Shown: positions 44,463 to 52,681, counted from the stretch's first letter. The stretch: 64,000 bases of DNA from an uncultured Aquimarina sp. (GCA_947493495.1 CANLRN010000012.1:1-64000); one strand, 5' to 3'. The notes: generated by a model not told the origin, from the letters alone. Numbers and translations: made by a program.

Positions 44463-44795
44463 ATGAATATTAATTATAATAATAAAACCTTTAGAGTTGC
44501 AGGAGATAATACAGAGGTTACCCATTTTAAATATTTCCAAAAAGATACTATTGTATGGGGAGAGTATGAAGGCGGGGGAGTTACAAAAGGAACATTAATC
44601 GCTAAGGTAGATGATAATGGAGTACTTCATATGCATTATCATCATCTTAATGCCAATCTAGAATTCAAATTAGGGAAATGTATATCAACCCCCAGATTAT
44701 TAGATGATGGTAGAATTGAGCTTTTTGAGACCTATGAATCTGTAAATACCGATCCTATTTCTAAAGGAGAGATTACTTTAATTGAAGTAAAATAA
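44463..44795 (+). CDS. Small conserved hypothetical protein
   Basis: 110 residues, soluble. The strand-rich pattern MNINYNNKTFRVAGDNTEVT, TIVWGEYEGGGVTKGTLIAK, VLHMHYHHLNANLEFKLGKC is that of a family often labelled n-acetylglutamate synthase in databases without support. I do not endorse that label. It lies between def and the M14 carboxypeptidase with 23 and 4 bp gaps, so it is cotranscribed. Function unknown. Confidence 0.75.
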   Translation: MNINYNNKTFRVAGDNTEVTHFKYFQKDTIVWGEYEGGGVTKGTLIAKVDDNGVLHMHYHHLNANLEFKLGKCISTPRLLDDGRIELFETYESVNTDPISKGEITLIEVK

Positions 44796-44799
44796 CTAT

Positions 44800-45828
44800 A
44801 TGCATCTTTATGATCATATATTTTCAATACTCGAAGCTACTCTAACTACAGACAGAGGTATTAAAATAGGAAAATCTACAGAGGGTAGAACGATTACGGG
44901 ATTCATATTCGGTAGTGGAGCAAAAAAAATTAGCCTTATAGCGGGGAACCATGCAGATGAACCTATAGGGCCTTTATTGCTCAAAAAGTTAGTTTCTTAT
45001 CTATCTGTACTAGATAAAAATCACGAGCTGCTCATCAATTATCGTTGGTATATTGTACCACATACCAATCCTGATGGAGAACACAGAAATAGAAAATGGT
45101 ATACTTATAAGGATACGGAAACCAATCTGCCAAAATATCTACAACATGTCATCCGAGAGTTACCTGGTAAGGATCTAGAATTTGGTTTTCCTATACAAGG
45201 AAAAATTGAGTCATTGCGCCCCGAAAATAGTGCCATCTATAATTTTTGGAAAAAAGAAGGAACATCATTTGACTTGCATGTTTCATTACATGGAATGCGT
45301 GCTACCTATGGGCCTTGGTTTTTAATTGATAAGGATTGGATAGATCGTACGAAGAAGTTACGCACTAAATGTGCTGCTCGTACTAAAGCATTGGGATATG
45401 ACCTGTTCGATCTGGATCGTAGAGGTGAAAAAGGCTTTCAACGTATTGAAGAGGGCTTTTGTACAAGGCCAGATAGTCAAGAAATGCGAAAACATTTTAT
45501 GGCACTAGATGATTCTGATACTGCCCAAAAATTTCATGCCAGTTCTATGGAATCTATTCGTAGCCTAGGTGGTGATTGCCTAACATTGGTTACAGAAATG
45601 CCATTATTCTTATTTCCGAAAAAAGAAAGAGAAATGAATTGGCCTGATCCTTATTTACAAAAATGGTCAGAACAATTTGCTATATGGAAATTAAAGCTTG
45701 CTTCTGGAGAATTGACATCTACTCAATGCATACAAGAAGCTATAAAAATGGGTGTAGTGGCGATGCCTTGGAAAGATCAAATGCGCCTACAATGGCAGCT
45801 TGTTGTAGCTGGATTAGAAACATTATAA
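44800..45828 (+). CDS. M14-type zinc carboxypeptidase-like protein
   Basis: 342 residues with no signal peptide. The zinc motif HxxE is His51/Glu54 (AGNHADEPIG); a third ligand is His160 or His164 (FDLHVSLHGM). The substrate-side PHTNPDGEHRNRKWYTY and the late LTLVTEMPLF (candidate catalytic Glu) fit M14 enzymes. It probably trims amino acids from peptides in the cytosol. It is convergent with GH16, with a shared terminator between. Confidence 0.85.
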   Translation: MHLYDHIFSILEATLTTDRGIKIGKSTEGRTITGFIFGSGAKKISLIAGNHADEPIGPLLLKKLVSYLSVLDKNHELLINYRWYIVPHTNPDGEHRNRKWYTYKDTETNLPKYLQHVIRELPGKDLEFGFPIQGKIESLRPENSAIYNFWKKEGTSFDLHVSLHGMRATYGPWFLIDKDWIDRTKKLRTKCAARTKALGYDLFDLDRRGEKGFQRIEEGFCTRPDSQEMRKHFMALDDSDTAQKFHASSMESIRSLGGDCLTLVTEMPLFLFPKKEREMNWPDPYLQKWSEQFAIWKLKLASGELTSTQCIQEAIKMGVVAMPWKDQMRLQWQLVVAGLETL

Positions 45829-45830
45829 AG

Positions 45831-45878
45831 AAAAAACACACCAAGAGATGGTATACATTAACTCTTGATGTGTTTTTA
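45831..45878. terminator. Bidirectional terminator between M14 and GH16 genes
   Basis: AAAAAACACACCAAGAG paired with CTCTTGATGTGTTTTT (one mismatch), with A and T runs at both ends, between convergent genes. Confidence 0.85.
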
Positions 45879-45927
45879 TTGATTTATAAATTCTTTGGGT
45901 AAACAAACTTGCTTTATATTAGAAAAA

Positions 45928-47544
45928 TTATTGTTTAAGAATTTTAATTATTTGTTTTGTTTTAGTTTTTGTGGTAATATCTTCTAAATTAATGACTAAA
46001 AAATAGTTCCCATTAGCTAAACCAGATAAATCTATTGTATCTGTATTCTCATACCTACCTACTAAGCTTCCTACAAAAGAATGTACACTTACTTGGGTAG
46101 GAATCATATTCAAATTATTATCTGTATTAATTTTTACAATTCCTGAAGTTGGATTAGGAAATGCATATAACCCTAGAGATGTTGAGTTTTTAAGTTCTTT
46201 ATTCGCTTTTACATTATTACTTGAAATAATCCACTGTTGATTTCCGGTGTTATTACTTGAAGCCCACAAGTGCACATTTTGATTATTTGCTCCTCCACTT
46301 CTACCATCGATAGAAAAACCAGATGCATTTCGTTTTTCTAAACGATATTTATCCCCGCCGATAGATACTTTCTTAAATTGCTGATTTTGATTGTTATCGC
46401 TACATCTCCATAGTTTTACATTATTACCATTATTTCCTCCATTGCCTCCATCAATACAGAAATTGGTATTCCTTTTTTTATACGAATAAAACCCATTCCC
46501 TCTGTTAATTTCTTCCCATTGCTGGTTTACATTATTCTGATTGTAGTTCCATAACTTGACATTCTGATTATTACTACCTCCATTACCTCCATCTATAGCA
46601 TAGTTAGTAGCATTTCCTTTTCTCAAAGTAACTATTGGATTACCTCCACCTGAACCATTTCCAGGAGAATATGGGAAATAGTAAAAATAATCAATATGTA
46701 ACCATGAATCTTTGTTTGCATCATTTGGTGCTGATACATATTTATTGGATAATATATTAAAAATTGGCGCTCTATTTTTTTTATTTACATTATCATTAGT
46801 TGTTTCTCCATCTGTAAATGTTACTGTTTTTCCAATCTTTTCCCACCTTCCATTTTTCTTTTCCCAAAGTTGTAAGTAGTTAGGATGGTATTCAAAGCCC
46901 ATTGTACGCCAATTGTTATCAAAATCAAAATTCCCTACTATAAGTTTTCCACTTTTCGAACGCAAACCATCACTTTTTGCAATAGCATGAGTATTCCATC
47001 GAGCAGGGGTGTAAAATTCGATCATATCAATCTCTATTTTATGTTCTCGTGGAGGATTCAGTGCTTTCCAAACTATTCCGCTATTATTTTTATCACCCCA
47101 AATAGCTGGGTGCCAAGCTGAATGCACATTAGATTTAAGCCCAATAACTCTATATTTAAATTCATAAAATCCAAAATGTGTGCTCTTTAGTGCGCTTAAT
47201 CCTCCACCTTTTTTAGTTGCATTATCGCCTTTTAATGAGAGGTAACTATTGTTTACGATATATACATATTTTGTCCCTTCTCCTATTCCAGGATCTAACT
47301 TACTTCTTCGGTAACACCATTTATTAAAATCAACTGTACTAAAATCATCAGAAACACTCTGATCACGGTTTTTTGCATATTGATTAGCTATCGAACTAGG
47401 AAGATTTCCTTGTGAGAATATATCACTACAGGTAAATAATAAATATACTATCAATGAAATGTTTACATATTTTAAATAGTTTTGATTCTTAACAGTTCGT
47501 TTTTTTCTTTGGTTACTAATAGTTTTAAGATGAGTAGTTATCAT
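45928..47544 (-). CDS. Secreted GH16 glycoside hydrolase with ricin-type lectin and T9SS domains
   Basis: 538 residues. A long N-terminus with a hydrophobic signal (ISLIVYLLFTCSDIFSQ) precedes a GH16 domain (about 65-300) with the catalytic motif EIDMIE (Glu171, Asp173, Glu176). Next are a ricin B-type beta-trefoil lectin with three repeats of the form NQNVKLWNYN...NQQW (about 310-455) and a T9SS type A sorting tail (LYAFPNPTSGIVKI to the end). GH16 enzymes of this type act on laminarin, agar or related algal glycans; the exact substrate cannot be fixed. Its export by T9SS to the surface or medium is inferred. Confidence 0.92.
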   Translation of the reverse strand: MITTHLKTISNQRKKRTVKNQNYLKYVNISLIVYLLFTCSDIFSQGNLPSSIANQYAKNRDQSVSDDFSTVDFNKWCYRRSKLDPGIGEGTKYVYIVNNSYLSLKGDNATKKGGGLSALKSTHFGFYEFKYRVIGLKSNVHSAWHPAIWGDKNNSGIVWKALNPPREHKIEIDMIEFYTPARWNTHAIAKSDGLRSKSGKLIVGNFDFDNNWRTMGFEYHPNYLQLWEKKNGRWEKIGKTVTFTDGETTNDNVNKKNRAPIFNILSNKYVSAPNDANKDSWLHIDYFYYFPYSPGNGSGGGNPIVTLRKGNATNYAIDGGNGGSNNQNVKLWNYNQNNVNQQWEEINRGNGFYSYKKRNTNFCIDGGNGGNNGNNVKLWRCSDNNQNQQFKKVSIGGDKYRLEKRNASGFSIDGRSGGANNQNVHLWASSNNTGNQQWIISSNNVKANKELKNSTSLGLYAFPNPTSGIVKINTDNNLNMIPTQVSVHSFVGSLVGRYENTDTIDLSGLANGNYFLVINLEDITTKTKTKQIIKILKQ

Positions 47545-48401
47545 AATTTTTAGTTTTTAATATTTATACTTTTATGTACAGTACTAAAATTTTCGGTTTA
47601 ATTTTTTCTTAGTAAACTCAAAAAGTATAAATAGCGTTAATTTGATTTATGGTTAGTATAATGTGTTATGTTTATAATACTTCGAGACCTTTATATGTGG
47701 ATTCTTTTTCTTAAGCCTGATCTTTGAATAGTCTACTGTGAAATATATAGAGCATTAAACTTGAAAAATTATGGTCTTGATATCGTTCATTTTGAATCAT
47801 TAAACATCTATCAATAATGAAATGTTGATTACAGATTTTAGACGTTTCTAAAGTCTTTTTTTAATCTATCTTGCTTCAAGATATTTGGCTTCAGTCTACA
47901 ATTTCTTATACCCATTCAAGCAGTATTGAGATACATATAATTCTACTATATTTTTGGGCCTTAATCCAGTCTTTTGGCAAGTATTAAATTATGTAGTTTT
48001 AGTGTGTCATTATTTCATATAAAGTCATCTATGTATAGGTACATAGTATAAATTAAAAACAAGCGCAATGCGATATACTTTCAGAAAGCGTCTTTCTGTT
48101 TTTTTAAGTTCATTTAAATTACTTTAGAAAAGAAAAGGATGTTATTTTTTAAATAAACTATTGTTTGTGAGTTTTGTGTCCATTTTAATTATGTATTGGT
48201 TAGTTATATGTAAAATTAATAATAAATAATTTAAATATCAACACAAAGCGTTGATAATTAAATTATTAACTAATTGTTTAATACTATCCTTCGTCAATTT
48301 GCTGATAAAAGATCTTTTTGTCTAATAAAAAAGATGTAGTAACTACTATGATACTCCTGTACCTTTATTACGAGGTAGTTTACTTACAGGATATTTAATT
48401 T
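47545..48401. other. 857-bp gene-free stretch upstream of GH16
   Basis: No ORF of note and no RNA gene recognised. Short palindromes occur (CTATGTATAGGTACATAG at 48029-48046; a 7-bp stem with TATCAAC at 48236-48256). It presumably contains the GH16 promoter at the left end. Near its right end is CGAGGTAGTTTACT, also found at 12992. Confidence 0.5.
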
Positions 48402-48564
48402 ATACGATTTATGAATAAAAATTTCGCATCTAATGACATTCTTTTTCTACTATATTTTCTTCATAAAATTAAACAATAGCTATGGCTATTCTTTAATTTG
48501 ATTCATCAATCTAGCGAAAAATCCTTGCCATTATTTTTACGAAATTCTCATCCGTAAATCGTAT
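48402..48564 (-). mobile_element. MITE-like palindromic element, copy 2 (inverted relative to copy 1)
   Basis: 163 bp, nearly identical to the reverse complement of 13734-13897. It reads from tacgatttatgaataaaaat to the terminal cgtaaatcgtat. The shared centre is aatagctatggctatt. It lies 170 bp before the toxin-antitoxin genes. Terminal inverted repeats and full-length hairpin potential are as in copy 1. Confidence 0.7.
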
Positions 48565-48663
48565 TACACACAACTTTTAGGAAAGTCAGAAGTGAAAAGT
48601 TGAGAATCAGGAATTTCCCCTTTGAAAGGTGGCTAGGAGGATGTTTTTGACGTAAAATAAACG

Positions 48664-48685
48664 ATAAGAAAAAGTAATTTCTTAT
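48664..48685. promoter_or_regulatory. Candidate operator of the toxin-antitoxin operon
   Basis: ATAAGAAA, 6 bp, TTTCTTAT: perfect 8-bp inverted repeat about 50 bp before the antitoxin start, where ParD-type repressors usually bind. Confidence 0.4.
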
Positions 48686-48733
48686 TGTCTGGTTCATAAT
48701 TAATTGCATCAATAATAATAAAATTGGTTCAAA

Positions 48734-48985
48734 ATGGGAATAGTAAGAAAATCCATAACCTTTACAGAGCAACAAGATACGTATATAAAAAGCCTAATAG
48801 AAAAAGGGTTCTATACTAATGATAGTGAATATGTAAGAGACATCATTCGTAAAGATCAAGAGAATAGAAAGAGAGGTATTGATTTATATGATGCACTAGT
48901 TGATGGAATTGAAAGTGGAGTATCTGACAAAACTGTTGATAGTATATGGGATGAAGCTATAAGAGCACATGAAAAAGGAAAATAA
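48734..48985 (+). CDS. ParD-like ribbon-helix-helix antitoxin
   Basis: 83 residues. The N-terminal ribbon-helix-helix pattern VRKSITFTEQQDTYIKSLIEKGFYTNDSEYVRDIIR is typical of ParD/CC2985-type antitoxins; the acidic C-terminus should wrap the toxin. It overlaps the toxin gene by 17 bp, so the two are translationally coupled. It probably binds the toxin and its own promoter (see the palindrome at 48664). It lies beside a MITE-like element, consistent with acquired DNA. Confidence 0.88.
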   Translation: MGIVRKSITFTEQQDTYIKSLIEKGFYTNDSEYVRDIIRKDQENRKRGIDLYDALVDGIESGVSDKTVDSIWDEAIRAHEKGK

Positions 48986-49256
48986 ATACAGCTTAAGTGT
49001 AAGAGCTTCGATTGATATAAGAGAAATTGCTGATTTTACCATAGAAAAATTTGGGATTCAACAGTCTGAAAAGTATAGGGATAGTTTAATAGAAATATTA
49101 AATAAACTAGGAAAACATCCCGAGATTGGAAGAGAATATATTGCTATAAAAAACAGAATGCTATCGAGGTACAGATTTAAAGCTCATACCATATTCTTTT
49201 ATCCAATAGATCAAAAAGTATTCATAGTACGTATACTTGGTGATAAAATGAGTTAA
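48969..49256 (+). CDS. ParE/RelE-superfamily toxin
   Basis: 95 residues. The ParE pattern YSLSVRASIDIREIADFTIEKFGIQQSEKYRDSLIEILNKLGKHPEIGREY, then SRYRFKAHTIFFYPIDQKVFIVRILGD is complete, with the C-terminal strand and basic residues. ParE toxins block gyrase; the target here is inferred from the family. It is second in the operon with the antitoxin, starting inside the antitoxin gene. Confidence 0.9.
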   Translation: MKKENKYSLSVRASIDIREIADFTIEKFGIQQSEKYRDSLIEILNKLGKHPEIGREYIAIKNRMLSRYRFKAHTIFFYPIDQKVFIVRILGDKMS

Positions 49257-49258
49257 TA

Positions 49259-49312
49259 ATGAAATCTGGAGGAAATGATGGCGATTATGGTGGAGGAGGC
49301 GCACCAAATTAA
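49259..49312 (+). CDS. Possible 17-residue glycine-rich peptide after the toxin gene
   Basis: ATG two bases after the ParE stop opens MKSGGNDGDYGGGGAPN and a TAA. The proximity to the upstream stop would allow reinitiation. Composition is unusual for random AT-rich DNA, but the size makes it uncertain; no homolog is recognised. Confidence 0.25.
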   Translation: MKSGGNDGDYGGGGAPN

Positions 49313-49321
49313 AGTTCAAAT

Positions 49322-49401
49322 AAACGATCCGTTTGAGTATAGGATAAATATTATTAATTGTCAGAATGATAAAGTTTAGACTGCATTCAAACGGATCGTT
49401 T
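49322..49401. terminator. Long inverted repeat between toxin operon and small-peptide gene
   Basis: AAACGATCCGTTTGA and its exact complement TCAAACGGATCGTTT, 50 bp apart, between the end of the parDE-like operon (plus) and the end of the small peptide gene (minus). It probably acts as a shared terminator; the long loop is unusual. Confidence 0.5.
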
Positions 49402-49423
49402 TAAATACTTGTATTTCTATGTT

Positions 49424-49555
49424 TTACACATCAGTAACGCATAGAAAAGTACCTGGCCATTTTACACAAATAGTGTTGGTCCCTGCTTTGACAGATTGTT
49501 GTTCTTGTTTATTTAAAACTTGAAGGTTTTGTATATTTAACAGTTTTTCTAACAT
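49424..49555 (-). CDS. Small double-glycine-like leader peptide (bacteriocin-like precursor)
   Basis: 43 codons, too short for the ORF track. Protein starts MLEKLLNIQNLQVLNKQEQQ and continues SVKAG then TNTICVKWPGTFLCVTDV. The first 25 residues match the style of Bacteroidota leaders (hydrophobic L/I positions, LNKxEQxSxxxG, ending in AG in place of GG). The core of 18 residues has two cysteines that may form a disulfide. Such precursors are exported by C39-peptidase ABC transporters; none lies in the window. No synthetase or modification enzyme is adjacent. The function as bacteriocin or signal is inference. Confidence 0.6.
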   Translation of the reverse strand: MLEKLLNIQNLQVLNKQEQQSVKAGTNTICVKWPGTFLCVTDV

Positions 49556-50049
49556 AATATATAGTATTATAATTAATAATACTTTAAATTATTATTTTAT
49601 GATAATAAAATAATGAATAATGAGGGTTTTAGTTAAAATTTTGTGGATAAACAACCATATTTTGAGGATGATGTTTGTAATTTCTATTAAAAAACTGAAG
49701 ACCTTAATTAGAATAATACTCCAATAAAAAGAAAAGATATAAAAGTCTAAATAAACGATCAACTAATAGATAAGAATCAAGGCTAACTAAATTACTAGGT
49801 GTTCTAGATATATGACGTGTATTAATTAGGAAAATTATGGATATACATAAAATCCACAACGCTTATTTAAAATATATTTCAAAAGAATTCTTGAATCAAA
49901 AAAAGCGAATACACACCTTAAGAATTGTATAAAACCAGTATATGCTATAGTTACAACGCTTTTAATCCTATATAAAACCCCCAACAAATTGTTTAACCTA
50001 ACGCCATTTTAAAAACAAGAAGTAATTAATTAAAAAGGTTATAAAACAA
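49556..50049. other. 494-bp gene-free stretch
   Basis: AT-rich. It should carry the promoter of the small peptide gene at its left end, but no TANNTTTG box was recognised. A 31-codon frame at 49837-49932 is not convincing. Nothing else is seen. Confidence 0.5.
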
Positions 50050-50080
50050 AAACAACTTACTGCTATTCAGTAAGTTGTTT
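50050..50080 (-). terminator. Terminator of tRNA-Leu
   Basis: Perfect 13-bp stem AAACAACTTACTG / CAGTAAGTTGTTT with a 5-base loop, T-rich on the minus strand, just downstream of the tRNA. Confidence 0.85.
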
Positions 50081-50087
50081 GTTAAAG

Positions 50088-50169
50088 TACTCAAGGTGGG
50101 AATCGAACCCACACTCTCGAAAGAACTGGATTTTGAATCCAGCGCGTCTACCAATTCCGCCACTTGAGC
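50088..50169 (-). tRNA. tRNA-Leu (anticodon CAA)
   Basis: 82 nt. Acceptor arms GCTCAAG / CTTGAGT, D arm GGCGGAATTGGTAGACGC (typical of Leu), and anticodon stem CTGGA/TCCAG with loop TTCAAAA, giving anticodon CAA. A short variable arm and T arm GTGGGTTCGATTCCCAC follow. No CCA is encoded. Reads UUG codons. The first pair is a G-U wobble. Confidence 0.95.
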
Positions 50170-50264
50170 ATCATATACTGTGATCGGACGGCAAAATTAA
50201 AAAAATATTTGATCAGATCAATTAAATAAGTAATAAATTAAGAGTGAGAGTAGAAATAAATTTT

Positions 50265-50272
50265 TAAATTTG
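50265..50272 (+). promoter_or_regulatory. Candidate -7 box for prs-rplY
   Basis: TAAATTTG fits TANNTTTG, 54 bp upstream of the prs ATG. The -33 TTG is not clearly present. Confidence 0.45.
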
Positions 50273-50326
50273 CACCTTGTTTTTATAAAATAAGTTTTAA
50301 CTCATTACAAAACAATAATTTACCCT

Positions 50327-51268
50327 ATGCCTAATTCAATTACAGAAGCAAAGTTTTTTGCTTGTAACCAAAGTACAGAACTAGCAGATAAAATAGTACG
50401 AGCGTATGGGGCTAAGTTAGGGAATGTGATTACATCAACCTATAGTGATGGCGAGTTTCAACCTTCTTTTGAAGAATCTGTAAGAGGCTCTAGAGTTTTT
50501 ATTATTGGATCTACGCACCCGAGTTCTGATCATTTAATGGAAATGTTATTGATGTTGGATGCTGCAAAACGAGCTTCTGCTCGTCACATCACAGCAGTAC
50601 TGCCGTACTACGGTTGGGCACGTCAGGATAGAAAGGATAAACCAAGAGTTCCTATTGCCGCTAAGCTAATTGCAAAAATGCTAGAAACGGCAGGAGCAAC
50701 AAGAATAATCACGATGGACTTGCATGCAGATCAAATACAAGGGTTTTTTGAGAAACCTGTAGATCATTTATATGCATCCACTATATTTTTACCATATTTG
50801 AAATCACTTAATTTAGATAACCTTACAATTGCTTCTCCTGATATGGGAGGATCCAAAAGAGCCTATGCATATTCAAAAGCATTACAAAGTGATGTAGTTA
50901 TCTGCTATAAGCAAAGAGCAAAAGCAAATGTAATTTCTCATATGGAGTTGATTGGAGATGTAACGGGTAAGAATGTAGTATTGGTTGATGATATGGTAGA
51001 TACTGCCGGGACACTTACTAAAGCAGCAGATTTAATGATAGAAAGAGGAGCAAAAAGTGTAAGAGCGATTTGTACACATCCTATTCTTTCAGGAACTGCT
51101 TATGAAAGATTAGAAAATTCAAAACTAGAAGAATTAATCATTACTGATTCTATTCCTCTTAAACAAAAAAGTGATAAAATTAGAGTGATTACTTGTGCAA
51201 ATTTATTTGCAGATGTGATGAATAGAGTTCATAACAATGAATCTATTAGCTCTAAGTTTATAATGTAA
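50327..51268 (+). CDS. prs: Ribose-phosphate pyrophosphokinase (PRPP synthase)
   Basis: 313 residues, full length. SYSDGEFQPSFEESVRGSRVFIIGST, LPYYGWARQDRKDKPRVPIAAKL, MDLHADQIQGFF and the PRPP-binding loop VVLVDDMVDTAGTLTKAAD are all family signatures. It makes PRPP from ribose 5-phosphate and ATP for nucleotide, His and Trp synthesis. It is followed after 27 bp by rplY, a common order in Flavobacteriia. Confidence 0.97.
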   Translation: MPNSITEAKFFACNQSTELADKIVRAYGAKLGNVITSTYSDGEFQPSFEESVRGSRVFIIGSTHPSSDHLMEMLLMLDAAKRASARHITAVLPYYGWARQDRKDKPRVPIAAKLIAKMLETAGATRIITMDLHADQIQGFFEKPVDHLYASTIFLPYLKSLNLDNLTIASPDMGGSKRAYAYSKALQSDVVICYKQRAKANVISHMELIGDVTGKNVVLVDDMVDTAGTLTKAADLMIERGAKSVRAICTHPILSGTAYERLENSKLEELIITDSIPLKQKSDKIRVITCANLFADVMNRVHNNESISSKFIM

Positions 51269-51295
51269 ATTAATAACTATTAATATATTTTAAAA

Positions 51296-51934
51296 ATGAA
51301 GTCATTAACAATCAATGCATCTCAAAGAGAAAGCGTAGGCAAGAAAGCTACAAAAGCCTTACGTAATGCTGGACAGGTACCTTGTGTGATATATGGTGGA
51401 GACACTATTGTACACTTTGCAGCGCCAGAAATTGCTTTCAAAAATTTAGTGTACACTCCAGACGTTCATACCGTGGTAATAGCGTTGGATAATGGTAAAA
51501 ATATAAATGCAATCTTACAGGACATTCAATTTCATCCAGTGACGGATAAGATTTTGCATATTGATTTTATCGAAATTTTTGATGACAAACCAATTACTGT
51601 AGAGCTTCCTTTTAGAACAACTGGAAACTCTCGTGGTGTTCGTAATGGAGGTGTTTTACGTTACAACCTAAGACGTATAAAAGTAAAAGGAATGGCACCT
51701 AAGTTACCAGACGTGATCGAAGGAGATATCTCTGAACTTAAGATCGGAAATAAATTATATGTAACAGATGTAGATAGTGATGGTTTTACTATTCTACACC
51801 CAGAAAATACTGTAATATGTATGATCAAAACTTCTCGTACAGCAATCGAAGATGAAGAAGAAACAGAAGAAGAAGAAGGAGCAGCAGCAGAGGGAGCAGA
51901 AGGAGCAGCAGCAGAAGCACCTGCAGAAGCATAA
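51296..51934 (+). CDS. rplY: 50S ribosomal protein L25 (CTC/TL5 type)
   Basis: 212 residues. The N-terminal L25 domain binds 5S rRNA ([27 protein letters not shown]), and the C-terminal TL5-type extension (about 95-180: [22 protein letters not shown]) is followed by an acidic, Ala/Glu-rich tail ([16 protein letters not shown]). The tail length varies between strains because of repetitive GCA/GAA codons. It is cotranscribed with prs and ended by a strong terminator. Confidence 0.96.
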   Translation: MKSLTINASQRESVGKKATKALRNAGQVPCVIYGGDTIVHFAAPEIAFKNLVYTPDVHTVVIALDNGKNINAILQDIQFHPVTDKILHIDFIEIFDDKPITVELPFRTTGNSRGVRNGGVLRYNLRRIKVKGMAPKLPDVIEGDISELKIGNKLYVTDVDSDGFTILHPENTVICMIKTSRTAIEDEEETEEEEGAAAEGAEGAAAEAPAEA

Positions 51935-51962
51935 TTTATTTTTATGTCTTTATATATAAAAC

Positions 51963-51998
51963 AAAAGCACTTCGAGTCTCCGAAGTGCTTTTTTTATA
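51963..51998 (+). terminator. Rho-independent terminator of prs-rplY
   Basis: AAAGCACTTCG, loop AGTCTC, CGAAGTGCTTTTTTT, 28 bp after the L25 stop. Confidence 0.93.
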
Positions 51999-52054
51999 AA
52001 CTTAGATCACCTCTTTGAATGAAGTTACTATTCTTCACAAAATGAAAATAAGAT

Positions 52055-52681
52055 ATGTTTTCTACTATCAGATCATTATTTTTGAAAAATAAAAAAGAAA
52101 TCCACGAAGATCTTATGAAAAAATTTCTTGTTGTTGGTCTTGGTAATATTGGCCCAAAATATGTTAATACTCGTCATAATATTGGATTTAAAATACTAGA
52201 TACAATGGCTGATGAAGTATCTTTAAGTTTTGAAACAGAAAAACTTGGAGATCTTACTACATATAGGTTTAAAGGGCGTACAATTCTTTTACTAAAGCCT
52301 AATACATATATGAATCTTAGTGGTAAAGCAGTACGATATTGGCTAACAAAAGAAAAAATTCCCCTCGAAAACCTTTTAATCATTACAGATGATATTAATT
52401 TACCATTTGGTACTATCAGACTTAAAACTAAAGGAAGCGCAGGAGGACATAATGGTCTCAAGGATGTAGAATTAAAACTAAACACTTCTACATATAATCG
52501 TTTTAGATTTGGAGTAGGAGCAGAATTTGGTAAAGGAAGACAAGTAGATTATGTATTAGGGGAGTGGAGTTCCGAAGAACAAAATGCTTTACCAGAAAGA
52601 CTGGATAAAGGAATAGCGTTAATCAAATCATATGTTACTGCTGGATTAGCTAATACTATGAGCGCCTTTAATGGGAAATAA
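52055..52681 (+). CDS. pth: Aminoacyl-(peptidyl-)tRNA hydrolase
   Basis: 208 residues as tracked. The conserved domain starts at MKKFLVVGLGNIGPKYVNTR (ATG at 52115). The 20-residue N-terminal extension MFSTIRSLFLKNKKEIHED is a basic amphipathic stretch also common in flavobacterial Pth, so the longer start is kept with doubt. Catalytic residues: Asn and His in GLGNIG...TRHNIGF, Asp in TDDINLPFG; GSAGGHNGLKD is intact. It releases peptides from peptidyl-tRNA. Confidence 0.95.
   Translation: MFSTIRSLFLKNKKEIHEDLMKKFLVVGLGNIGPKYVNTRHNIGFKILDTMADEVSLSFETEKLGDLTTYRFKGRTILLLKPNTYMNLSGKAVRYWLTKEKIPLENLLIITDDINLPFGTIRLKTKGSAGGHNGLKDVELKLNTSTYNRFRFGVGAEFGKGRQVDYVLGEWSSEEQNALPERLDKGIALIKSYVTAGLANTMSAFNGK

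Noticed and set aside
44463-44795. N-acetylglutamate synthase
   Set aside because: I recall this database label for the family, but the 110-aa beta-rich protein shows no acetyltransferase motif.
45928-47544. GH16 and GH5 genes as parts of a polysaccharide utilisation locus
   Set aside because: Each stands alone among unrelated genes, 30 kb apart. The SusD-like gene at the right edge is not adjacent to either.
48571-48602. CAACTTTT...AAAAGTTG hairpin beside MITE copy 2
   Set aside because: An 8-bp AT-rich stem with a 16-base loop is weak, and no gene or element boundary depends on it.
49837-49932. 31-codon ORF (MDIHKIHNAYLKYISK)
   Set aside because: No leader, family or ribosome-site evidence in very AT-rich DNA; length compatible with chance.
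50088-50169. tRNA-Leu as an island attachment site
   Set aside because: The toxin-antitoxin genes and repeats lie nearby, but there is no integrase on that side and no visible duplicate of the tRNA 3' end.
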